In this document: positions 1-5,499 of the stretch, in pieces | How the letters are laid out: each line of letters begins with the position of its first letter | How positions within the stretch are numbered: the first letter of the stretch is position 1 | NCBI GenBank assembly: GCA_022794295.1 | Contig: JAAWEO010000077.1 | Span: 1 to 8,662 of the forward strand | DNA length: 8,662 nucleotides | Direction of reading: 5' to 3' | DNA from: Angelakisella sp. | GTDB taxonomy: Bacteria; Bacillota; Clostridia; Oscillospirales; Ruminococcaceae | Program-made: the position numbers and the translations under genes | The notes under the pieces: model-generated | Databases searched by the model: none | What the model was told of the DNA's origin: nothing | The model's input: the letters and a program-made list of their open reading frames with translations, nothing else

Positions 1-393
1 CCCCACGGCGATAGCCAGGACCTCCTTGGTGAACCGTTTCAGCAGCCGGTAAAGAAGGGCGGCAAACACTCCCAGCAGGATGCGGGGCAGGATGCACATC
101 ACCAGGGACTGGACCGGCGCGCCGCTGAGAAAGGGCGAAAACAGCATATCTGCCGGACTGGCGGCAAAAAAGGTTGCCCTGGTCATAGAGAGCAGACCAA
201 AGGCCCCTCCCAGGATCCCGCCCTTTGTGGGCCCCATAAGGATGGCCCCAACAATGACGGGAATGTGCAGGATGGTGATGGCGATGGGCGGGATCATAAT
301 AAATCCCAGGGGGGTAAAGGCCAGCACCGCCTCCAGGGCGATCAGGAGTGAGAGCTGCGCCAGCTCCCGGGTCTTTCCGCTGCTTTTGGACAT
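1..393 (-). CDS. ECF transporter S component, PanT-like (partial)
   Basis: This is the substrate-binding membrane subunit of an energy-coupling-factor vitamin importer; 131 N-terminal residues are present and the C-terminus runs off the window. Several hydrophobic segments are visible: residues 12-34, about 38-54, 56-70 and 95-117. The stretch HIPVIVGAILMGP (43-55) followed by GGILGGAFGLLSM (58-70), and later LPRILLGVFAALLYRLLKR (102-120), are the pattern I associate with S components of the pantothenate (PanT) kind. The family assignment is fairly secure. The substrate is inferred mainly from the pantothenate kinase gene two genes upstream on the same strand. Start: ATG at 393, with AAGGAGGA (401-408) seven bases ahead. 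S components act with a shared EcfT membrane subunit and EcfA ATPases, none of which is in this window, so it probably uses a module encoded elsewhere. A riboflavin or other vitamin substrate cannot be excluded. Confidence 0.8.
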   Translation of the reverse strand, partial: MSKSSGKTRELAQLSLLIALEAVLAFTPLGFIMIPPIAITILHIPVIVGAILMGPTKGGILGGAFGLLSMTRATFFAASPADMLFSPFLSGAPVQSLVMCILPRILLGVFAALLYRLLKRFTKEVLAIAVG

Positions 394-498
394 GAAAAAT
401 TCCTCCTTGCTGCTGCTCTGTTCCAGACAGATGCAGCGCAGTTTATTTATGGAAACGCCTGCTTCCAGGCGCTTTCATCCAAAAACCCTATTCTGTTT
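394..498 (-). promoter_or_regulatory. Leader of the S-component gene with two stem-loops
   Basis: The 105 bases between the unknown gene and the S-component gene contain two hairpins. The first in transcription order (476-452) has CGCCTG/CAGGCG arms around a four-base loop, extended by GAAA/TTTC with one bulged base. The second (437-412) pairs GCTGC-TCTGT with ACAGA-GCAGC around a five-base loop with one bulged A, and ends just before the ribosome binding site. Neither is followed by a clean run of T, so they do not look like ordinary terminators. They may affect mRNA processing, stability or translation of the transporter gene. I recognise no known riboswitch consensus and see no convincing promoter here. 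Confidence 0.4.
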
Positions 499-1260
499 TT
501 AATACTCCACCAGGGCTGCTGCGTATTGGGCAGGCAGAATCGTTCGGGAAGAATATGCTTCCCGAAGGGCAGCATATTCTTCCGGCAAAGCGGCTATGGC
601 GGTTTTCAGGTCATCCTGAATTCCAGCCACAAGCTGCTGGAACAACGGGGCTGCGTAAACCTGGTCTGCCATTTCCTTGTATCTGCTTCCCTGTTCTGTG
701 CAGACGGATATCCCGGCCAATTCGGTACAGGCATCCTCCAAAATATCCAGCATATCGCAGATACCATAAAGGTCCACCTGGCTGATTGCCTCCTTATCGG
801 GATCGTCTACCCGGCCCCCGGCAATCGAAACCAGTTCCATCAACAGGCTGGCAGCCCATTCCAGGGCGAGCCATTCGTAAGCTGTCCGCTGGGCTTCGCC
901 AATCTGCCGGTCCCAAAATTCCTGGGAAGCAGCCTCTTGCCCCCCTACATTGTGGGCAAAAACGCAGGCGTCAAGGTCGTTGGCAAAATCCTGAAAATCC
1001 AGGGGAGAGGTATGGCCCTCCAGACAGCTCCAAAGCAGCTCAACAGCCTGTCGCAGCCCTGGAGAAGGACCGGCTTTCTTCCTTTCCCCCAGCCCCTGCT
1101 CCAGGGTATGGAGGTACCGCTCCAGCACCAAAAGATTCCCCAGAAGACGCCGGTTATCATCCTGTTCACGAAAGGCGCTTTGGACAATTCCGTAAAAACC
1201 GGCGCACCAGCTATGGCGTTCTCCCGGGGAAAGGGTGGAAAAATCCCTGAACAGCTCCAT
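499..1260 (-). CDS. Hypothetical protein translationally coupled to coaX
   Basis: This is a 253-residue soluble protein of unknown function, apparently all-helical and rich in Leu, Ala, Glu and Gln. It has no signal peptide or membrane segment. A Trp-containing helical core (residues 114-145, including FWDRQ and YEWLALEW) and a segment DLDACVFAHNVGG (95-107) are the most distinctive parts. The alternating helices and the LDAC-type segment faintly recall DUF416-like proteins, but I would not assign it on that basis. The ATG at 1260 overlaps the coaX stop codon (TGATG), and a GTG one codon earlier is also possible. No Shine-Dalgarno sequence is visible ahead of it, so translation is probably coupled to coaX. 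The reading frame is intact and clearly read as a gene by its operon position. By eye its base composition is somewhat less GC-rich than its neighbours, and it carries a long inverted repeat near its 3' end. Confidence 0.75.
   Translation of the reverse strand: MELFRDFSTLSPGERHSWCAGFYGIVQSAFREQDDNRRLLGNLLVLERYLHTLEQGLGERKKAGPSPGLRQAVELLWSCLEGHTSPLDFQDFANDLDACVFAHNVGGQEAASQEFWDRQIGEAQRTAYEWLALEWAASLLMELVSIAGGRVDDPDKEAISQVDLYGICDMLDILEDACTELAGISVCTEQGSRYKEMADQVYAAPLFQQLVAGIQDDLKTAIAALPEEYAALREAYSSRTILPAQYAAALVEY
547..583. repeat. Perfect 13-bp inverted repeat inside the unknown gene
   Basis: The arms GGAAGAATATGCT (547-559) and AGCATATTCTTCC (571-583) are exact reverse complements. They are separated by eleven bases that can themselves form CCC/GGG around a GAA loop after one mismatch. 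The element lies in codons for roughly residues 225-238 of the unknown minus-strand protein and would form a stable hairpin in its mRNA. It is not followed by a T-run in either direction, so it is not a standard terminator. Confidence 0.8.
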
Positions 1261-2033
1261 CACCGCTGGTTTTTGCGGTAAAGGTCCAGCAGGCCATCCA
1301 GCACCAGGCTGTCATCCAGGATGATCTCGGTGCGGCAGTGGGGCACAATGGCAGGGGCGATGCCGCCGCAGGCCACCACAGTGGCTGTCCGGCCCAAGGC
1401 CTCCTGGTACCGCTGGATCATCCCGTCCAGCATACTGGCGGCCCCCAGGACAGTGCCGGATTTCATGCAGTCCACGGTATTGGTCCCGATCACCTGCTTC
1501 ACCGGGCTGTCCAGGCTGATATCGGGGAGCTGGGCGGTATTGCTGGCCAGGGCCCGCAGGGAGATGCCCACCCCGGCCAGGATGGCACCCCCTAAAAAGC
1601 ACCGGTTCTCGTCAATTACCATCAGCTTGGTGGCGGTGCCCAAATCCACAACAATGGCGGGAAGGGGGTACTTTACCATGGCCCCCACAGCGGCGGCCAG
1701 AAGGTCGGCCCCCAGCTCCTTGGGATTGTCAATACGGATGTTAAGGCCTGTTTTCATCCCGGCCCCCACCAGCATAGGCTCCACCCCGGGGCAAAGGAGC
1801 TTTACCGCCTGGCAAAGGGCTGTGGAAAGCGGCGGCACCACCGAGGAGACAATGGCCCCCTCCACACTGGGAAAATCCAGCTGGTAGAAGCCCAGGATAT
1901 TCTCCAGCATGGCAGCATACTCGTAGGAGGTGCGGGAGGGGTCGGTACTGAGGCGGACTGAAAAACGGAATTTTCCTTCCTGGTAGCCCCCTACCACAAT
2001 ATTGGTATTGCCGATATCCACAGCCAGGATCAT
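1260..2033 (-). CDS. coaX: Type III pantothenate kinase CoaX
   Basis: This cytoplasmic enzyme phosphorylates pantothenate with ATP to 4'-phosphopantothenate, the first step of coenzyme A synthesis. The type III enzymes are known to need a monovalent cation and to resist feedback inhibition by CoA. At 257 residues it has normal family length. Motifs in order: DIGNTN (6-11, phosphate binding), PKELGAD (104-110, with the likely catalytic Asp110), VVDLGTAT (128-135), FLGGAILAG (146-154), TAQLP (166-170), MKSGTVLG (190-197) and ACGG (221-224). Two positions differ from the commonest form: Leu111 where GADR is usual, and Lys136 where GTATT is usual. Start: ATG at 2033, because the protein aligns from its first residue with the family and GAAAGGAG lies 9 bases ahead. 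An in-frame upstream extension to 2465 has no family match and overlaps the divergent gene. It heads the operon with the unknown gene and the S component. Confidence 0.95.
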   Translation of the reverse strand: MILAVDIGNTNIVVGGYQEGKFRFSVRLSTDPSRTSYEYAAMLENILGFYQLDFPSVEGAIVSSVVPPLSTALCQAVKLLCPGVEPMLVGAGMKTGLNIRIDNPKELGADLLAAAVGAMVKYPLPAIVVDLGTATKLMVIDENRCFLGGAILAGVGISLRALASNTAQLPDISLDSPVKQVIGTNTVDCMKSGTVLGAASMLDGMIQRYQEALGRTATVVACGGIAPAIVPHCRTEIILDDSLVLDGLLDLYRKNQR

Positions 2034-2082
2034 AGCTTGGTTCTCCTTTCCCTGCCGGCCTATTGCCGGTATATCCAGATGA

Positions 2083-2111
2083 AGTTTAACGCAAACAGAG
2101 GCGGTTGTCAA
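2083..2111 (-). promoter_or_regulatory. Sigma-A promoter for coaX
   Basis: Reading the minus strand, TTGACA (2111-2106) is a perfect -35 box. It is followed after exactly 17 bases by TAAACT (2088-2083), a four-of-six match to TATAAT. Transcription would begin near 2076, giving a leader of about 43 bases before the coaX start. The leader contains a small CCGGC/GCCGG hairpin (2055-2069) and the ribosome binding site (2043-2049). Confidence 0.7.
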
Positions 2112-2223
2112 CCGGGTTTTCTGATTTTCTCGGGATGACCCTTCTTTTTGTCCGATCAACAAAGGGGAGTATTTGCCCCGGATACTACCGAATGCAAAAA
2201 AACTATACTTTTTCCTTCCCATA

Positions 2224-2232
2224 TGGTATAAT
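2224..2232 (+). promoter_or_regulatory. Extended -10 promoter for the membrane-protein gene
   Basis: TGGTATAAT is an exact extended -10 element with a perfect TATAAT hexamer. No good -35 box is placed 17 bases upstream, which is common for extended -10 promoters. Transcription would begin near 2239. The ATG at 2252 would then be only about 13 bases from the transcript end with no ribosome binding site, which supports the downstream TTG at 2276 as the real start. A short inverted repeat, AGTAT/ATACT (2168-2186), lies between this and the coaX promoter and could be an operator, but it is too short to be sure. Confidence 0.65.
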
Positions 2233-2275
2233 GGCTTAAATATTTTGACGAATGCTGCCGAAAGGAGGGAGCGCC

Positions 2276-3454
2276 TTGACCGAATCTCAGAACCAGTCCC
2301 CTGCCCCGGAGCCCCGGGAGGCCATCCCCTTCCCTCCGGCGGAGAATGCCGAAGCAGCCCCTCCCCCCGTTCCGGCAGAAGCCCCGGCAGAGACACCGGC
2401 AGAACCGGCGGCACCTCCCCCCCGGAGCACCCCGGAAAAGGCGGCTGCTTCCCGCCCCAAGGCAAAGGGGGCGCCGGGAAAGAAAAAAAGACGGAGGCGC
2501 CCTTCCCCTATTCCAGTGTCCATGTGGCTCCTTCCCCGGTACCGCCTTCCCTTTTCCACTCCGCAGGAGTTTCTCCGTTGGTTCCTGACCGGCATCAATC
2601 TATGGGCAGTGGCGGCGGTGCTCCTTTGCGCTTTTGGGGGGTACCGCTTGGTGGAGATCCTCAACCAGCCGCGCCTCCCCGGGGTAGAGCAGGCCCTGAC
2701 CGGTGGACAAGCCACCGCCGGCCTTTCCTACACGGTGGCCCGGACCGGTGAAAAGGAGGCCACTGTCACCGGCGTCTGGGACCCAGAGACCGGCGGCGAG
2801 CCCCCCGGTCCGGATCTGGCCGCCGCCCTTTGTGCCGCCCTCTCCCCAGAGGAGATCTATGGCCATTCCGACCACCTTTACCAGACCATAGCCAGGCGGT
2901 TCTTCCAGGGGGAAGACTTTGACCTGACCATCGTCCTGCGGGAAAAGGAACCGGAAAAACCGGAGGAGGGATGGGAGGCCCCGAAGCCGGTGTTTTCCCT
3001 CACCCGCCAGGCCGGTGCGGAGGACTGGCCCCGGCCGGAGTGCACCCCCGCTTTTGAAGAAGCGTGGCGGGAGGCCTACAGCGGCTACTGGATCTTCGGG
3101 CAAGGGCGGAAGGAGGAAATGGGCCCGCCCCAGTCCGATCCCATTTTTGAGGTGGGGGACCAGCCCCCGGAGGAGCCTTCCTCTGATCGCGAGGAGGAGG
3201 AAGCCCCTCCCCTCCCTGACCTGGGCGGAGAGGAGCCTGACCAAGCCGAGCCATCCCCCGGGGAGGAAAACAGCGCCGGGCCTAGGGAGGAACAGGAGCC
3301 CCAGACGGAAGATCCCCCGGAACCCCCCTCCCACGGAGGGAGCTCTTCTGATCCCGAAGCCCCCGAAGAACCAGCCTGGGGCCTGGATCGCTTTTTCCAA
3401 TGGGTCCTGGAGCAGGCAAAAAAATACCGGACAGAGAAATGGCAGGAGTCTTAG
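2276..3454 (+). CDS. Proline-rich single-pass membrane protein, unknown function
   Basis: This 392-residue protein matches no family I recognise. Residues 1-80 are rich in Pro, Ala and Glu and end in the basic run KKKRRRR (69-75). A single membrane helix spans about 104-126, so by the positive-inside rule the N-terminus is cytoplasmic and the rest outside. Residues 130-283 look like a small folded domain with aromatic residues (SYTVARTGEKEATVTGVW, 151-168; FFQGEDFDLTIVLREKE, 209-225; YSGYWIFG, 268-275). Residues 284-366 form an acidic Pro/Glu/Ser tail, and 368-386 an amphipathic helix. Start: TTG at 2276, since AAAGGAGGGA (2261-2270) sits seven bases ahead; the in-frame ATG at 2252 would place that site inside the coding region. 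It is a single-gene unit, divergent from coaX and convergent with the kinase gene, and its stop codon lies in a terminator loop. A cell-envelope role is possible but unproven. Confidence 0.8.
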   Translation: MTESQNQSPAPEPREAIPFPPAENAEAAPPPVPAEAPAETPAEPAAPPPRSTPEKAAASRPKAKGAPGKKKRRRRPSPIPVSMWLLPRYRLPFSTPQEFLRWFLTGINLWAVAAVLLCAFGGYRLVEILNQPRLPGVEQALTGGQATAGLSYTVARTGEKEATVTGVWDPETGGEPPGPDLAAALCAALSPEEIYGHSDHLYQTIARRFFQGEDFDLTIVLREKEPEKPEEGWEAPKPVFSLTRQAGAEDWPRPECTPAFEEAWREAYSGYWIFGQGRKEEMGPPQSDPIFEVGDQPPEEPSSDREEEEAPPLPDLGGEEPDQAEPSPGEENSAGPREEQEPQTEDPPEPPSHGGSSSDPEAPEEPAWGLDRFFQWVLEQAKKYRTEKWQES

Positions 3455-3471
3455 ACTCCTGCCACTTTTTT
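3441..3471 (+). terminator. Terminator whose loop holds both convergent stop codons
   Basis: Arms GGCAGGAGTC (3441-3450) and GACTCCTGCC (3454-3463) form a perfect ten-base-pair stem around a three-base loop, followed by AC and six T (3466-3471). It terminates the plus-strand gene. The minus-strand side is followed only by ATTTCTCT, so it may also work, less efficiently, for the kinase transcript. The plus-strand stop TAG (3452-3454) and minus-strand stop TAA (3453-3451) overlap in the apex. Confidence 0.9.
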
Positions 3472-5196
3472 AATGACCGGCAGCTCCAGAGTGAAGATGC
3501 TGCCCTCCCCCGGCCTGCTTTCCACCGTCACCGTTCCCCGGTGGTTCTCTACAATGCTTTGCACAATGGAAAGGCCCAGGCCGGTCCCCTCCCCGGTGCG
3601 CTTGGTGGTGAAGAAGGGGTCAAAGATCCGTTCCTGCACCTGTGGCTCCATTCCGGTGCCATTATCAGTAAAGGTGAATACCGCCACCTCCCCTTCCTCC
3701 CCAAGGGCCGGGCGCAGGTGCCCCTCCACCCGGAGAAAGCCATTCTCCCGGCCTGCCACGGCGTGGAAGGCATTGGTGCAAAGGTTCAGCACCACCTGGC
3801 AAAGCTGGGTGGCACTGCCCAGCACCCAACAGTCCTCCAGGGTCAGGCTCCATTCCATCTCCACCTCCCGGGGCTTGGCGGAGCAGGCCATCTTCAGAGC
3901 GGAGCCCACGGTCAGGGACAGGTCCAGCTCCTGGAAGGCACCCCGGTCCTTCCGGCTGATGTCGGTGATCTGCTGGATGACCTCCTTTGCCTTCCGGGCG
4001 GCGGAATAGATCTCCTGGGCCTCGTCGTAAAGCTCCTCCTGCTGGGGGGAGACCTGGTCCGCCATCAGGGCGGAGTAGGCCATAATGGGCACCAGCAAAT
4101 TCCCCAGCTCGTGGGCGATCCCCCCTGTCAGGGTCCCAATGATCTCCAGGCGCTGGAAGTGCTGAAGCTTTTCCTCCCGGCGGCGCATCTCCTCCAGGGC
4201 CTCGTTCAGCTCCCGGAGGTAGGTATTTTCCCGCTCCACCCGGCTCTTTTCCCCTATGGCGGTGTACAGCTGGAAGGTGAGGAAGCAGAGGGCCACCATC
4301 ATCAGGCTGAGCACCGCACCAATGAGAAGGATCCCCCGGTTCAGCAGCTCCATGATCTCCCGGTGGTCCGCCACCGCGGTGACCATAAGAAAATCATCCC
4401 CGATCCGGGCGGGGGCATAGGCGGCCAGCTTCACCGCCTCCCCCGGTTCCTCCTCGTCCCACCACCGGGAACGATACCGCAGGATGCCCTCCTCCCCGGA
4501 CTGCTGGTGCCCGCGCAGGAGGGGGAGCTCCCCCGGGTCCAGCTCCGGGAACTCCCGGCCGGGGCCCTCCAAAAGCTCCTGTCCGGCAAAGCTCTCCCGG
4601 GGGTGGGTGAGCACCACACCGCCGGAATGCTGGTAAAAGACATACCCCCGCTTCCCGATGGTCATAAAAGCGCCGGTGCTTTGGTACATATAGGCCACAT
4701 CCACCATGCTCTGGAGCCGCAGCCCCTCCCCCACCGGGGTGGAGATGGCAAGATAAAGCCCATCGGGCCCCCTGGAGACTACCAGATCCTTCCCCGGGCG
4801 GGTAATGGCCTCGTAGGGACCGTGGCGGTTGGTCCCCGCCAGCACCCGGCCCTCCCCGTCGGTCAGGGAGATATCTGCCACATAGTCCTCGGTGGCGGTG
4901 TTGTAGGTATCCAGATACCGGAGAAGCAGGGTATCGTCCCCGGTGGCAAGGAAGTGGTCTGTCCCCTCCCGAAAGTCGGAGGAAGCCCTGATGACACTGA
5001 AATCCTTTTGATAGCTCCCCAGGTAGCTTTCCAGGTTGCTGGCAGCGGACCGGGCCAGCACCAAAAGCTGTTCCTCCCGATTTTCCACCGACTGGCTCCG
5101 CAGATCCAGGTAGATGGTGGTCACCAGCAGGCTGCCCGCCACCAGGACAACACAGACCCAGATCACCGGCAGCCAAATGGAGCCCCGCTTTTTCAT
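3451..5196 (-). CDS. Membrane sensor histidine kinase, dCache type
   Basis: This 581-residue sensor kinase has TM1 at about 7-29, an outer sensing region 30-287 and TM2 at about 288-312. The outer region has the size of a double Cache domain; the GKRGYVFYQHSGGVVLTHP stretch (181-199) fits the usual Cache G-Y-F...G...HP pattern. A coiled coil (about 316-350) leads to the phospho-acceptor motif GGIAHELGNLL (358-368, His362), an N-box with Asn471 and Asn475, the G1 box DNGTGM (511-516), the F-box IFDPFFTTK (524-532) and the G2 box GTGLGLS (537-543). All catalytic boxes are intact. It should autophosphorylate on His362 in response to a small extracellular ligand. Start: ATG at 5196, chosen because membrane segment 1 follows directly and AAGGGGG (5206-5212) lies nine bases ahead; the longer frame to 5376 overlaps the DUF3006 gene. 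No response regulator is encoded nearby, so its partner and ligand are unknown. Confidence 0.9.
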   Translation of the reverse strand: MKKRGSIWLPVIWVCVVLVAGSLLVTTIYLDLRSQSVENREEQLLVLARSAASNLESYLGSYQKDFSVIRASSDFREGTDHFLATGDDTLLLRYLDTYNTATEDYVADISLTDGEGRVLAGTNRHGPYEAITRPGKDLVVSRGPDGLYLAISTPVGEGLRLQSMVDVAYMYQSTGAFMTIGKRGYVFYQHSGGVVLTHPRESFAGQELLEGPGREFPELDPGELPLLRGHQQSGEEGILRYRSRWWDEEEPGEAVKLAAYAPARIGDDFLMVTAVADHREIMELLNRGILLIGAVLSLMMVALCFLTFQLYTAIGEKSRVERENTYLRELNEALEEMRRREEKLQHFQRLEIIGTLTGGIAHELGNLLVPIMAYSALMADQVSPQQEELYDEAQEIYSAARKAKEVIQQITDISRKDRGAFQELDLSLTVGSALKMACSAKPREVEMEWSLTLEDCWVLGSATQLCQVVLNLCTNAFHAVAGRENGFLRVEGHLRPALGEEGEVAVFTFTDNGTGMEPQVQERIFDPFFTTKRTGEGTGLGLSIVQSIVENHRGTVTVESRPGEGSIFTLELPVIKKVAGV

Positions 5197-5217
5197 CCCT
5201 TGTTTCCCCCTTCCCGC

Positions 5218-5267
5218 AAAAAAGCCGGTTTTCTCCGGACCTGCAAGGAGGCCCGGAAATAACCGGC
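5218..5267 (-). terminator. Terminator after the DUF3006 gene, in front of the kinase gene
   Basis: On the minus strand, GCCGGTT (5267-5261) pairs with AACCGGC (5230-5224), and an inner CCGG/CCGG stem (5256-5253 with 5238-5235) extends it. Six T follow at 5223-5218. This is a convincing intrinsic terminator for the ygiQ operon. It ends 21 bases before the kinase ATG, with only the kinase ribosome binding site between. A second pairing, ACCTGC with GCAGGT (5271-5266 and 5244-5239), competes with the base of the left arm and could act against termination; that part is speculative. Confidence 0.8.
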
Positions 5268-5273
5268 AGGTTC

Positions 5274-5486
5274 TTAATGGTAAAGATCTCCCAGCAGCCG
5301 CTGGATCTGCTTCCTTCGCTCCATGGTGGCAGCCCGGTCCACCTGCCAGGAGCCATCGGGGGCGGGGACCAGACAATCTCCCTCCCGGCAGCCGCCGGGA
5401 AGGAACACCTTGGGGAGCTTCCGGAAGCTCCCGCTTTCCTCCTCGCAGACGACGTACTCCCCCTCGAAGCGGTCGATGATGATCAT
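5274..5486 (-). CDS. DUF3006 domain protein
   Basis: This 70-residue protein has the pattern of the DUF3006 family: MIIIDRFEGEYVVCEEE at the N-terminus, a central LPKVFLPGGCREGDCLV, then a basic helical end (RRKQIQRLLGDLYH). Members are typically about 70 residues and are often encoded next to standalone ComEC-like metallo-beta-lactamase-fold genes, exactly as here. The biochemical role is not known. Start: ATG at 5486, with AGGAGGGG (5493-5500) six bases ahead; the longer frame from 5525 would add 13 residues that overlap the upstream gene and do not fit the family. The stop codon of the hydrolase gene runs directly into this ribosome binding site (TAAGGAGG), so the two are likely co-translated. 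It has no membrane segment or signal peptide. Confidence 0.85.
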   Translation of the reverse strand: MIIIDRFEGEYVVCEEESGSFRKLPKVFLPGGCREGDCLVPAPDGSWQVDRAATMERRKQIQRLLGDLYH

Positions 5487-5499
5487 GGCGTTCCCCTCC

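Noticed and set aside
526..1281. Plus-strand open frame opposite the unknown gene
   Set aside because: The minus-strand frame fits the operon with a coupled start, while this one has no ribosome binding site and composition typical of an antisense frame.
2034..2465. N-terminal extension of the coaX frame
   Set aside because: The extension has no family match, crosses the coaX promoter and the divergent gene start, and the standard CoaX start with its own ribosome binding site is at 2033.
3400..5262. Long plus-strand open frame of 620 codons
   Set aside because: It is the antisense shadow of the kinase gene: no domain motifs, runs of His/Leu/Gly/Pro typical of reversed GC-rich coding DNA, and no ribosome binding site.
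5197..5376. Longer N-terminus for the histidine kinase
   Set aside because: It would overlap the DUF3006 gene and include the terminator; the extra residues look like random GC-rich translation, while membrane segment 1 follows directly after the ATG at 5196.
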